Origin: Actinomycetota bacterium
Lineage (GTDB): Bacteria; Actinomycetota; Thermoleophilia; Solirubrobacterales; Solirubrobacteraceae
DNA: 14,890 bases
Direction: 5' to 3'
NCBI GenBank assembly: GCA_005883905.1
Contig: VAYD01000144.1
Location: forward strand, 1 to 14,890
The notes under the pieces were generated by a model. The model was not told the DNA's origin, searched no databases, and worked only from the letters and a program-made list of their open reading frames with translations. Below are positions 6,443 to 14,820 of the stretch, one piece after another. Position 1 is the stretch's first letter, and every line of letters starts with the position of its first letter. A program made the position numbers and the translations under genes.

Positions 6443-8272
6443 CTACTCGAAGAGCATCGTCAGCTCCAGGACGCCCTCCTCGGTCCTCCTACTGACCGAG
6501 TGATCGCCGCGCTCGAAGATGCGCAGCATCCGCGCGTTGCTCAGGAGGACCTCCGCGGTCAGCCCGCGCGCCCCGTGCCGTCGCGCGTAGTCGACCAGCT
6601 GCGCATGGAGCAGCGCACCGAGGCCCGCACCCTGCCATTCGGGATCGACCATGTACGCGACGTCGGCGAGCCTGGTCGCAGGGTTGAGGTAGTAGCAGCT
6701 GGCGGCCACGATGCGCTCATGGGTGGCCGGCCCGAGGACGGCCGCGAACGCCATCTCGTTCACGTAGTCGACGCTGCACAGGTACTGCGCCGCCTTGTCG
6801 GTCAGTGAGCTCAGCCGATGCAGGAAGCGGCTCGCGCGGTCCTCCTCGCTCAGCCGGTAGAAGAGGTCCTGCATCGCGCGGGCATCGGTCGTACGCGTCG
6901 GCCGGACGCGGACGTCGCGCCCGTTGCGCAGCTGCACGTCGCGCACCTGATCGACCGGGTATGCGGTGCGGCTGCGGAGCTCCTGTCGGACGCCGACGAG
7001 TCCCCGCTGGACCGCGCCGTCAAGGAGCTCGTCGCGTACCTCGGGATGGGCTATGTCGATCAGCGCGACGGCACGCTCGGCGAGCGAGCGACCGAACAGG
7101 TACGCGGTCCCGTACTCGGTGACCACCCAGTGAACGTCCGCGCGCGGGATCGTCACCGCCTCCCCTGGGCCGAGCTCGACCGAGATCGCGGACCGGCCGG
7201 CCGGCGTGCGTGAGGCGAGGCAGATGATCGCCATCCCACCCTGAGAGCCCAGCGCCCCGCGATGGAACGCGGGGCCGGTCGACACGCCGCCGTAGAGTGC
7301 GCCGTCGAGCGTCTCCGTCGAGACCTGGCCGGTGAGGTCCACCGTGAACGCCTGCGTCACCGACACCATGTGGTCTCTACTCGCGATCACGCTCGGGTCG
7401 CACACGCGGTCGATCGGATGGAAGGCGAACCGCGGATTGTCGTCGACGAGGTCGTAGAGCCGCCTGGACCCCATCGCCCAACTCGCCGTGACGGGGCCGG
7501 TGATCGTGCCGCTCTCCACGAGGTCCACGATCGGCTCGGTGATGACGTCTGAGTGGATCGCCAGGCCACGCCGATTCGCCAGGTGGGCCAGCATCGCGTT
7601 CGGTACGCGGCCGAGGCCCACCTGGAGCGTCGAGCGATCGTCGATCAGCCGCGCGACGTAGCGCGCGATCTGCTCGGCCACGTCGCCGACCGGATCGTGC
7701 AGGTACTCGATGACGGGCGTGTCGACGGGGACGAACTTCGCGATCCGGTCCACCTCGACGCGACTGTCGCCGGCCGTGCGCGGCATCGCCGGATTGACCT
7801 CGGCGATGACGGTCCGTGCGGCGAGCGCCGCTGCCTTGGTCACGTCCACCGAGATCCCGAGGCTGCACGTGCCATCGGGATCGGGCGGCGCCACCTGCAC
7901 CATCGCGACGTCAAGCGAGATCTGGCCGTTGTGGAACAGCTTTGGGACGTCTGCGAGCGACAGCGGGGCGTAGTCCACGAGGCCCAGGTCGCGCATCCGG
8001 CGCACGTCGTGCAGCGCGCGCACGTCGCGTCCCGCATAGAAGACATGGTGGCGGTAGTGCGTGCGCGGGGGCCCCTCGGTGTCCTCCAGGTCGGTGAGGA
8101 AGTGCACGAGAACAACGCCAGGACGCGGCTCCTGTTCCAGCGCGTCCACGAGCGTTCGCGGCGTACCGCAGGCGCTGCCGACGAAGACCCTGTCCCCCGG
8201 GCGCACGACCGATACGGCCTCTGCGGCCGAGGTCTGCCGATCCTTCCACTGGACCGCCCCCGAGACATCCAT
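6443..8272 (-). CDS. Acetyl-CoA hydrolase/transferase fused to a C-terminal GNAT acetyltransferase domain
   Basis: This encodes 609 residues and is cytoplasmic. Residues about 10-435 match the acetyl-CoA hydrolase/CoA-transferase fold: GDRVFVGSACGTP at the N-terminus, LQVGLGRVPNAML at 216-228, IHSDVITEPIVDLVESG at 239-255, LGSQGGMA at 341-348 and VTEYGTAYLFGRSLAERA at 384-401. Residues about 452-609 are a GNAT domain, with MVDPEWQGAGLG at 541-552 as the acetyl-CoA-binding loop. Fusions of this kind are known in actinobacteria. The likely role is acyl-CoA thioester cleavage or CoA transfer, perhaps tied to protein or small-molecule acylation, but this is inference. Where 4-hydroxybutyrate CoA-transferase-type enzymes carry the catalytic Glu in an HTE/HSE motif, this protein reads H240-S241-D242. 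No Shine-Dalgarno is visible. A TACCCT at 8284-8289 (minus strand) lies 11 nt before the ATG. Confidence 0.88.
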   Translation of the reverse strand: MDVSGAVQWKDRQTSAAEAVSVVRPGDRVFVGSACGTPRTLVDALEQEPRPGVVLVHFLTDLEDTEGPPRTHYRHHVFYAGRDVRALHDVRRMRDLGLVDYAPLSLADVPKLFHNGQISLDVAMVQVAPPDPDGTCSLGISVDVTKAAALAARTVIAEVNPAMPRTAGDSRVEVDRIAKFVPVDTPVIEYLHDPVGDVAEQIARYVARLIDDRSTLQVGLGRVPNAMLAHLANRRGLAIHSDVITEPIVDLVESGTITGPVTASWAMGSRRLYDLVDDNPRFAFHPIDRVCDPSVIASRDHMVSVTQAFTVDLTGQVSTETLDGALYGGVSTGPAFHRGALGSQGGMAIICLASRTPAGRSAISVELGPGEAVTIPRADVHWVVTEYGTAYLFGRSLAERAVALIDIAHPEVRDELLDGAVQRGLVGVRQELRSRTAYPVDQVRDVQLRNGRDVRVRPTRTTDARAMQDLFYRLSEEDRASRFLHRLSSLTDKAAQYLCSVDYVNEMAFAAVLGPATHERIVAASCYYLNPATRLADVAYMVDPEWQGAGLGALLHAQLVDYARRHGARGLTAEVLLSNARMLRIFERGDHSVSRRTEEGVLELTMLFE

Positions 8273-8309
8273 GCGAAGCCCGAAGGGTACCGGCGCGGCG
8301 CGGCCGCCC

Positions 8310-8376
8310 GTGCGAATGAGGGGCCTGACCCCTGAGTCGCATCATGCGAAAAAAGGGACAGACCCCTCATTCGCAC
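8310..8376. repeat. REP-like imperfect palindrome, element 1
   Basis: The outer arms GTGCGAATGAGGGG (8310-8323) and CCCCTCATTCGCAC (8363-8376) are perfectly complementary over 14 bp. Pairing continues to 22 bp (8310-8331 with 8355-8376) with two mismatches. The interior holds a second small palindrome, TCGCAT-C-ATGCGA (8337-8349), flanked by an A-tract. The element fills most of the gap between the hydrolase-GNAT gene and the barrel pseudogene. Its core GGGGTCTGTCCCTT and layout resemble the REP/RAYT-type dispersed hairpins of many genomes. No transposase gene is nearby. A bidirectional terminator is unlikely because both flanking genes start here. Confidence 0.75.
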
Positions 8377-8404
8377 CGCTCTGGTTCTTTCGTCGTCGCC
8401 GATC

Positions 8405-8410
8405 TACGGT
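8405..8410 (+). promoter_or_regulatory. Candidate -10 box of the barrel pseudogene
   Basis: TACGGT lies 8 nt before the ATG at 8419, and no Shine-Dalgarno is present, resembling the start regions of the isochorismatase-like and rel genes. It sits only 28 nt after the hairpin element, so the element would occupy the -35 region and upstream control DNA. Weak on its own. Confidence 0.3.
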
Positions 8411-8418
8411 GCCCGCCC

Positions 8419-8909
8419 ATGATCCGCGTGTCCGGCATCCCTGCGCTCCTCGTGCTCCTCATCGGCAGCGCCGCTGCCCGGCGACGCCCAAAGCCCTACC
8501 GGGCGGACGCTCACCCTGTACGAGGACCTACCGAGCAGCTACCGCTTCCTCGATACCAAGCCGCTGTCCCCAACCCAGAACCTGGGCTCGCGGCGCATGC
8601 GCCTCTCGGTCGGTGATCGGATCATCGGTCACACGGCGATCTACGACCGGCCCGGCGGCACGCGGATCGGGACCGCGCACGGTCTCGCGACGGTCAGCGC
8701 GGGCGGGAAGCTCAGCAGCGCCGTCGTCATTGGCTCTGGCGTCCTGGTGTTGCGCGACGGCCAGATCGTCACCGAGGGGGCACAGCGGCATCGCCAACAC
8801 GCCGGCTGCCATCGTCGGCGGGACCGGTGTGTACGAGGGGGCTCGCGGCAGCGTGTCCGCGGCCGTCGTCAACGGCGTCCCGACGGTCTCAATTCATCTG
8901 CTGAGCTAG
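8419..8909 (+). pseudogene. Secreted allene-oxide-cyclase/dirigent-like barrel protein, broken by two frameshifts
   Basis: Three consecutive frames give one coherent protein. Frame A from ATG 8419 gives a signal peptide (MIRVSGIPALLVLLIGSAAA). Frame B from about 8480 gives GRTLTLYEDLPSSYRF, then MRLSVGDRIIGHTAIYDRPG and LSSAVVIGSGVLVLRDGQIVTEG. Frame C from about 8776 gives HSGIANTPAAIVGGTGVYE, then GARGSVSAAV, ending at TAG 8907-8909. The segments GDRIIGHTAIYD, a central variable strand pair and GGTGVYEGARGSV are typical of the AOC-like/dirigent barrel group. Removing one C from the run at 8477-8479 and one G from the run at 8776-8780 restores a continuous protein of about 162 residues. Both shifts fall in short homopolymers, so assembly error is a real alternative to decay. 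The stop is 3 nt from the convergent M24 peptidase stop. Confidence 0.7.
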
Positions 8910-8912
8910 CGC

Positions 8913-10058
8913 CTAGGGCCGCAGGTCGTACGGGAACGAGGTCAGCACCTCGCAGCCGTCCTGCGTGATCAGCAGGAGGTCCTCCAGCCTGACGCCGCCG
9001 TAGTCCTGGCGGTACGTGCCCGGCTCGACGGCGATGACGTCGCCCGGGACGAGGGGTTCGTTGCCGGTGCGCCCGAGGGCCGGGTACTCGTGGACCTCGA
9101 GGCCCACGCCGTGGCCGAGCGAGTGGTAGAAGCCCTCGTTGAGGGTCTCGCCCTCGGCCTTCGTGCGCTGCGTCGGGTGGCCGGCGGCCTCGAAGATCTC
9201 GCACGCGATGTCGAAGAGCTCGCGACCGGTGATGCCGGGGCGCGCGGTTGCCTTCACCGCGTCGAGCGCTTCGAGGCACAGGCCGTGCATCGCGACGACG
9301 TCCTCGGCCGCCTCGCCCGCCGCGACGAACGTGCGTGTCATGTCGGCCCAGCAGGCCGACGCCTCGTCCTCGGGCCAGATGTCGATCACGATCGGCTTGC
9401 CCGCGGGCAGCGGCCCGGAGCCGGGATCGTGGCCCGAGGCGGCAGCGCCCTCGGCGGCGACGATCACGTCGCCCGGCATCGGCGCGCCCATCGATGCGGC
9501 GTGCTCGCGCATCGCGTCGCGCAGGCGCTCGGACGTGAGCGGCTCGCCGTCGAGCGCCAGCACCCCGTCGGCCGCGGTCGCGCGGCGCAACATCTCCGCG
9601 GCCACGCCCATCGCGCCGTTGGCCGCGGCCTGCGCGCGACGCACGCCGTCGATCTCGAGCTCGTTCTTGACGCGCCGCCGGCGGATGAACTCGGGCTCGT
9701 CGATCACGACCTCGATGCCCTCGACGCGCAGCCGGTCGGCGATCACCACCGGGGTCTCGCCTGGCACTACGACGCGCGAGATGCCGAACTTCTGGCAGGC
9801 GATCAGCGCCAGCTCGACCTCGGCCTGGTCCCAGCGCATCCCCTGGGCGATGAGCTGGTCCATGCCGAGCGCGTAGGGATCGATGATCTCGACGTCGGGG
9901 GCGACCTCGGCTACACGGTCGGCCTCGAGCACCGAGACCACGACCACGCGGCGGCCGTCCATCTCCAGGTAGGTGAACGGATCGAGGATCGCGAGCGGGA
10001 TCTCGTGCCGCAGCGTCGCCGAGCGGATCGTGTCCGCGTGGATCAGAACCGCATCCAT
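8913..10058 (-). CDS. M24-family metallopeptidase (Xaa-Pro aminopeptidase/creatinase type)
   Basis: This encodes 381 residues and is cytoplasmic. An N-terminal creatinase-like domain (about 1-130) is followed by the pita-bread catalytic domain (about 135-375). All five metal ligands can be assigned: Asp226 in IVIDIWPED, Asp239 in WADMTRTF, His316 in [13 protein letters not shown], Glu345 in IAVEPGTY and Glu359 in VRLEDLLL. This supports a two-metal aminopeptidase, probably cleaving Xaa-Pro bonds, although prolidase activity is equally possible from sequence. One detail is uncommon: the usual small residue after the first metal Asp-Ile is Trp-Pro here. The start lies 3 nt after the rel stop and has no Shine-Dalgarno, so translation is probably coupled to rel. 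There is no reason to assign a functional link between the two beyond co-transcription. Confidence 0.9.
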   Translation of the reverse strand: MDAVLIHADTIRSATLRHEIPLAILDPFTYLEMDGRRVVVVSVLEADRVAEVAPDVEIIDPYALGMDQLIAQGMRWDQAEVELALIACQKFGISRVVVPGETPVVIADRLRVEGIEVVIDEPEFIRRRRVKNELEIDGVRRAQAAANGAMGVAAEMLRRATAADGVLALDGEPLTSERLRDAMREHAASMGAPMPGDVIVAAEGAAASGHDPGSGPLPAGKPIVIDIWPEDEASACWADMTRTFVAAGEAAEDVVAMHGLCLEALDAVKATARPGITGRELFDIACEIFEAAGHPTQRTKAEGETLNEGFYHSLGHGVGLEVHEYPALGRTGNEPLVPGDVIAVEPGTYRQDYGGVRLEDLLLITQDGCEVLTSFPYDLRP

Positions 10059-10061
10059 GCG

Positions 10062-12422
10062 CTAGCCGGCGCCCGGGGTCACGCGGTAGGCGTCGAAGAC
10101 GCCGTCGATGTTGCGCAGCTTGCCGATCGTCGTCTTCAGCGAGTGGGTGTCGGCGACCTCGACCACGAAGCGATTCTGCACCATCGGCCGCGAGACGATG
10201 CAGCGCGCCTCGACGATGTTGATCCCCGACTCGGCGAACGTCCGCGACAGGTCCTCCAGGAGCCGGTGGCGATCCCATGCGTCGACCTGCAGCTCGACCT
10301 TGAACGCCGTCGCGTGGTCGCCCTCCCAGTGCACGCGCACGAACCGCTCCGGGTCCTTGCGCAGCGCGGCGGTGTTCGGGCAGTCGTCGCGGTGGATCGT
10401 GATGCCGCGGCCGAGCGACACGTAGCCGACGATCGGGTCGCCCGGCACGGGCCGGCAGCACTTGGCCATGCGGAGCATCACGTCGTCGACGCCCTCGACT
10501 GTGATCCCGTAGCTCGACGACGAGCCGGTCGGCTGGCGGCGCTGGCGCCGCGTCGAGACGAGCGTCTCGGCGGCGCTGTCGTCGTCCTCCGCGGCCTCGC
10601 CGGCCTTCAGGCGCTGCAGCACCTTGTTGGTGACGACCTTCGCGGAGATCTTCGCCCCGCCGAGCGCGATGTAGAAGTCGTCGGCCTTGCGGAACCCCAT
10701 CTCGCGGATCACGTCCGCCAGCAGCGGAGAGCCGGTGATCTTCTGCGCCGGCAGGCCTGCCTTCGTCAGGTGTTCCTGCAGCAGGCTGCGGCCGGAGTGC
10801 TCGGTGTCCTCGCGCGACTCCTGCTTGAACCACTGCTTGATCTTGTTGCGCGCGCGCGTGGTCTTCACCACGGCGAGCCAGTCGCGCGACGGGCCGCGCT
10901 CGCGCTTGGCCGTCAGGACCTCGACGATGTCGCCCGACTTCAGCTGGTAGCTGAGCGGCACCATCTTGCCGTTGACCTTCGCGCCCACGCAGCGGTGGCC
11001 GATCTCCGTGTGGACCTCGTAGGCGAAGTCCAGCGGCGTCGCGCCCGCGGCCAGCGATTTGACCTCGCCCTTCGGCGTGAAGACGAAGACCTCCTCGTCG
11101 AAGAGGTCGACCTTGAGGGACTCCATGAAGTCCTGCGGGTCGGAGAGGTCCTGTTGCCAGTCGAGCATCGACCGCAGCCACTTCATCTTCTCGTCGCCGG
11201 ACTGTGCTGCCGGCTGGCGCTGCTTGGCCGGGTCGACCTTGTAGATCCAGTGCGCGGCGACGCCGAACTCCGCCATGTCGTGCATCTCATTCGTGCGGAT
11301 CTGGATCTCGAGCGGCAGCCCCTCCGGCCCGATCACCGTCGTGTGCAGCGACTGGTACATGTTGAACTTCGGCATCGCGATGAAGTCCTTGAAGCGCCCG
11401 GGCAGCGGCTTCCACAGCGAGTGGATGACGCCAACCGCGCCGTAGCAGTCCTTCACCGAGTCGACGATGACCCGCATGGCGGTGAGGTCGTAGATCTCGT
11501 TGAACTCGCGGCCCTTCTTGGTCATCTTCGAGTAGATCGAGTAGAAGTGCTTCGCGCGCCCTGAGATCTCCGCGCGGATGCCGAGCGCCTCGAGCTCGCG
11601 CTTGAGGTAGTCGCCGGCCTTGTTGACGTAGACCTCGCGCTCCTCGCGCTGCTGGTTGACCAGGCCCTTGATCTCCTGGTACTTGCGCGGGTGCAGCGCG
11701 GCGAACGCCAGGTCCTCGAGCTCCCACTTGATCGCGTGGATGCCGAGCCGGTGCGCGATCGGCGCGTAGATCTCCAGGGTCTCCTTGGCCTTGTCGATCT
11801 GCTTCTGCTTGGGCATCGCCTCGATCGTGCGCATGTTGTGCAGGCGATCGGCGAGCTTGATCAGGATGACCCGGATGTCCGTGGCCATCGCGACCATCAT
11901 CTTGCGGTAGTTCTCGGCCTGCTGCTCGTCGCGCGACTGGAAGGTGATCCCGGTGAGCTTCGTGACGCCGTCGACGAGGCTCGCGACCTCGGCGCCGAAC
12001 TTCTCGTCGACCTCCTCGAGCGACGCCGACGTGTCCTCGACGGTGTCGTGCAGGAGCGCGGCGACGAGCGTCTCGGTGTCGAGCCGCATCCCCGCGCAGA
12101 TCTTCGCCACGCCGACCGGGTGGACGATGAAGTCCTCACCCGACTTGCGGCGCTGGTCCGCGTGGTGCTCGCAGGCGAAGATGAACGCCTCCTCGACGCG
12201 CACGCGGTCGATCGCCACCGCGGCGTCGGCCGCATGCTCCTCGACGATCGCGAACAGGTCGCCCAGGAGGCGGCGCTCGAGCGGCGTGAGGTCCGCGCCC
12301 CCCGCCGGGGACGAGACGACGTCGGGATGCTCTGCGACGCCCACCGGCGCACGGTCGATCCGGCGCCCCGCGTGGGCGCCAATCGTCGGATCGTCCGCGC
12401 GGCGGGTCTCCTCGGTGGCCAC
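10062..12422 (-). CDS. rel: Bifunctional (p)ppGpp synthetase/hydrolase (RelA/SpoT family)
   Basis: This encodes 786 residues with a GTG start. Domains in order: a disordered N-terminus of about 45 residues; the HD hydrolase (about 77-200) with His101, His125-Asp126 in LLHDTVED and Asp192 in KLADRLHN; the synthetase (about 288-395) with Asp312 in YDLTAMRVIV and Glu372 in LEIQIRT; TGS (about 445-505); a helical region; a zinc-finger/CC segment with Cys655, Cys656, His677 and Cys681; and ACT (about 705-782). The HD residues are intact and the synthetase carries RFKD (343-346). This is the variant typical of bifunctional Rel enzymes, as opposed to the EXDD motif of synthetase-only RelA. It makes and degrades the stringent-response alarmone. 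The gene lies 29 nt after recJ with a candidate promoter in the gap, and 3 nt before the M24 peptidase gene. Confidence 0.96.
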   Translation of the reverse strand: MATEETRRADDPTIGAHAGRRIDRAPVGVAEHPDVVSSPAGGADLTPLERRLLGDLFAIVEEHAADAAVAIDRVRVEEAFIFACEHHADQRRKSGEDFIVHPVGVAKICAGMRLDTETLVAALLHDTVEDTSASLEEVDEKFGAEVASLVDGVTKLTGITFQSRDEQQAENYRKMMVAMATDIRVILIKLADRLHNMRTIEAMPKQKQIDKAKETLEIYAPIAHRLGIHAIKWELEDLAFAALHPRKYQEIKGLVNQQREEREVYVNKAGDYLKRELEALGIRAEISGRAKHFYSIYSKMTKKGREFNEIYDLTAMRVIVDSVKDCYGAVGVIHSLWKPLPGRFKDFIAMPKFNMYQSLHTTVIGPEGLPLEIQIRTNEMHDMAEFGVAAHWIYKVDPAKQRQPAAQSGDEKMKWLRSMLDWQQDLSDPQDFMESLKVDLFDEEVFVFTPKGEVKSLAAGATPLDFAYEVHTEIGHRCVGAKVNGKMVPLSYQLKSGDIVEVLTAKRERGPSRDWLAVVKTTRARNKIKQWFKQESREDTEHSGRSLLQEHLTKAGLPAQKITGSPLLADVIREMGFRKADDFYIALGGAKISAKVVTNKVLQRLKAGEAAEDDDSAAETLVSTRRQRRQPTGSSSSYGITVEGVDDVMLRMAKCCRPVPGDPIVGYVSLGRGITIHRDDCPNTAALRKDPERFVRVHWEGDHATAFKVELQVDAWDRHRLLEDLSRTFAESGINIVEARCIVSRPMVQNRFVVEVADTHSLKTTIGKLRNIDGVFDAYRVTPGAG

Positions 12423-12428
12423 GCGTTA

Positions 12429-12434
12429 AGGGTA
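12429..12434 (-). promoter_or_regulatory. Candidate leaderless -10 box of rel
   Basis: On the minus strand TACCCT lies exactly 6 nt before the GTG start, inside the 29-nt gap after recJ, and no Shine-Dalgarno precedes the start. A CTGACC about 15 nt upstream could be a poor -35. This would give rel a leaderless transcript independent of recJ. Confidence 0.4.
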
Positions 12435-12451
12435 CTGCGGCCGCCGAACGG

Positions 12452-14758
12452 TCAGCCGACCCCGACCAGCGGCTCAGCCACCGGCTCGCCGAGCGCTTCG
12501 AGGCCCATTGCGAGCAGCCGTTCAGCCTCGCTGAACGAGGCCGAACGCTCGAGCTGCGTGCGCGGCGTATCGGCCACGAGGACGCCGTCCTCGACCAGCC
12601 CAAGCTCCTCGAGCACGCAGATCGCGAGCTCCGCCCGCGGCAGCGCGAGGTCGGCGCTGTCGCGCAGCGCGCGGTACAGCGCGGCGACGTGCGGGCGCAG
12701 CGACCAGCGGTGGCAGTGCGCCGCGAGTGCCAGCGCCTCCTCCGGCGCGCCCCAGGCCAGCACGACGGGCACCTCGGGCAGGCCGAATGGCGGCGGCTCG
12801 AGCGCGACGACGTGGTCGAAGCGCGCCGCCTCGTCGGCGGCCTCCCACCCTGCGACGGTGAAGCCGCCGAGCCGCGGGGCGAGCGCTGCAGCCCATCGCG
12901 GTGCATCGGCGCAGAGGGCGAGCACGCGCTCGCCGGACGCCGCCAGCATCCCCAGCGTGCCGGCGACGCCCAAGCCGCGGCGGTCGATATCGCGCGCGTC
13001 GGCGTCTCGGCCTTCGGGCGGGAACAGGCCGCCATCCAGCAGCTCGACGCGCTCTGGTCGCGGGGCGACCGCGTCGCGCAGCACGAGCCGCGGCTCGACC
13101 GCGCCGTTCCACTCGTTGAGCTCCAGGCCGAAGGTCGCGTCGAGGCCGTCCTCGCAGCCCTCGGGCAGGCGCGGCATGCCGAACGCGACCGCGCGCGCCC
13201 GCACGCCGCCGGACTCGACGGTGAAGCGCACGTGCTTGCCCTCCCCCATCGGCCGCGGGTCGATCAGCCGCGCGGCCGGGACGAGCAGCACCGGCTCGGG
13301 GTTGCCTTGGCCGAACGGCGCGAGGCGCTCGAGGTCCTCGGCCAGCTCGGTGCCGAGCTCGCCGCCGGCGACGACCGCGTCGATCTGCGAGACCGGGACG
13401 AGATCTTCGGGCGCGAGGACCGACGCCGCGTGGACCTCGAAGGCCGCGCGGAACGCCTCGACCTCGGAGGCCGCGATCGCGCAGCCCGCTGCGGCGCGGT
13501 GGCCACCGTGGCGCTGCAGGTGCTGCGCGCAGGCGTTCAAGCCGCCAAGGAGGTCGAACGCGGGAATCGAGCGCCCCGAGCCCGTGCCGGTGTCGCCGTC
13601 GAGCGCGATCACGACCGTCGGGCGGTGGTGGCGCTCGGCGATCCGGCTGGCGACGATCCCGATCACGCCGGGATGCCAGCCCTCCCCGGCGAGCACGTAG
13701 GCGACAACCGACCCACGGCCTGCGGCCGCGTGTGCCCGGCCGAGCTCCGCGACCTGCGCCTCGGCCTCGAACAGGATCCGCTGCTCGGTGAAGCGCCGCT
13801 CGGCGTTGGCGGCGTCGAGCTCCTTGGCGATCGCCTCCGCGCGGCCGGCGTCCTCGGTGAGCATCAGCTCGACGCCGGCATCGGCCCGGTGCAGGCGGCC
13901 GGCCGCGTTGATCCGCGGCGCGAGCCTGAAGCCGAGCACGCGCGCGTCGACACGCGACGGATCGCACTCCGCGACGCGCATCAGCGCGCGCAGGCCCGGC
14001 CGTCTCGTCACGGCGAGCGCGGCCAGGCCCTCGCGCACCAGGCGCCGGTTCTCACCGGCCAGCGGAACGCAGTCGGCGACGGTGGCGAGCGCCACCAGGT
14101 CGAGGTCGGCGTCGGCGTCGGCCGGATCGCGGCCCGCTGCGCTCAGCAGCGCGCGGGCGAGCTTGTAGACCACGGCGGTGGCGCACAGGTCGCGGCACGG
14201 GTAGCCGCAGATCGACGGGTGCACGATCGGCGCGGCGGGCAGGACGCCATCGGCGCGCGCATGATGGTGATCCGTGACGACCACGTCCATCCCGGCGGCG
14301 CGCGCGGCGGCGACCTCGTCGACGGCGGTGATCGCGCAGTCGGCGGTCAGGAGCAGCTTCGTCCCGCGCTCGGCCAGCCGCTCCACGGTGCTCATGGCCA
14401 GGCCGTAGCCGTCCTCGGTCCTGCTCGGCAGGAACCAGTCGCACTCGGCGCCGAGCGAGCGTAGGACGCGGATCAGGATCGCGGTCGAGGACACACCGTC
14501 GACGTCGTAGTCGCCGTGGACCGTGATCCGCGTGCGGTCGCGCACGTGGCGCAGGATCAGCTCGACGGCCTGGTCGATCCCCGCGAACCGCGACGGGTCG
14601 TGCGCGTCCCCGGCGGCCAGGAACGCGCCCGCCGCTGCCGGCTCGTTCAGGCCGCGGCGCACGAGCACCTGCGCGAGGGCGCTGGACACGCCGAGCTCGC
14701 GCTCGAGGCGCCAGGCGTCGCCGAGCCGGCACGGCGGGATCTGGAGGCGCGGTTCCAT
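12452..14758 (-). CDS. recJ: Single-stranded-DNA-specific 5'-3' exonuclease RecJ
   Basis: This encodes 768 residues. DHH-family motifs appear in order: VHGDYDVDGVSS (80-91, with Asp83, Asp85 and Asp87), TADCAI (138-143), VTDHHH (161-166), LATVADCVPL (224-233) and PRINAAGRLH (281-290). The DHHA1 domain carries RHGGHRAAAG (416-425), and the OB-like region includes LAPFGQGNPEPVLL (479-492). RecJ degrades single-stranded DNA from the 5' end in recombination and repair. After the core (about 570) an alanine-rich C-terminal region of about 200 residues follows. It is absent from the 577-residue E. coli enzyme but comparable in length to the longer Gram-positive RecJ proteins. I chose the ATG at 14758 because GGAGG lies at 14770-14774 with an 11-nt spacer and the conserved N-terminus begins there. 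An in-frame ATG 96 nt upstream would start inside the hairpin element. Confidence 0.95.
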   Translation of the reverse strand: MEPRLQIPPCRLGDAWRLERELGVSSALAQVLVRRGLNEPAAAGAFLAAGDAHDPSRFAGIDQAVELILRHVRDRTRITVHGDYDVDGVSSTAILIRVLRSLGAECDWFLPSRTEDGYGLAMSTVERLAERGTKLLLTADCAITAVDEVAAARAAGMDVVVTDHHHARADGVLPAAPIVHPSICGYPCRDLCATAVVYKLARALLSAAGRDPADADADLDLVALATVADCVPLAGENRRLVREGLAALAVTRRPGLRALMRVAECDPSRVDARVLGFRLAPRINAAGRLHRADAGVELMLTEDAGRAEAIAKELDAANAERRFTEQRILFEAEAQVAELGRAHAAAGRGSVVAYVLAGEGWHPGVIGIVASRIAERHHRPTVVIALDGDTGTGSGRSIPAFDLLGGLNACAQHLQRHGGHRAAAGCAIAASEVEAFRAAFEVHAASVLAPEDLVPVSQIDAVVAGGELGTELAEDLERLAPFGQGNPEPVLLVPAARLIDPRPMGEGKHVRFTVESGGVRARAVAFGMPRLPEGCEDGLDATFGLELNEWNGAVEPRLVLRDAVAPRPERVELLDGGLFPPEGRDADARDIDRRGLGVAGTLGMLAASGERVLALCADAPRWAAALAPRLGGFTVAGWEAADEAARFDHVVALEPPPFGLPEVPVVLAWGAPEEALALAAHCHRWSLRPHVAALYRALRDSADLALPRAELAICVLEELGLVEDGVLVADTPRTQLERSASFSEAERLLAMGLEALGEPVAEPLVGVG

Positions 14759-14820
14759 CGGCCAGCGATCCTCCGCCGCGCGGCGGACGGAATGCAGGTT
14801 CGTTCCCGCACGTTGCGGCA

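Noticed and set aside
9090..11564. Long plus-strand open frame opposite the M24 peptidase and rel genes
   Set aside because: It is antisense to well-recognised proteins and its translation is Arg/Val/Asp/His-rich with no domain. It is the usual stop-poor shadow in high-GC DNA. Similar frames at 2151-4655 and 11691-14464 were dropped for the same reason.
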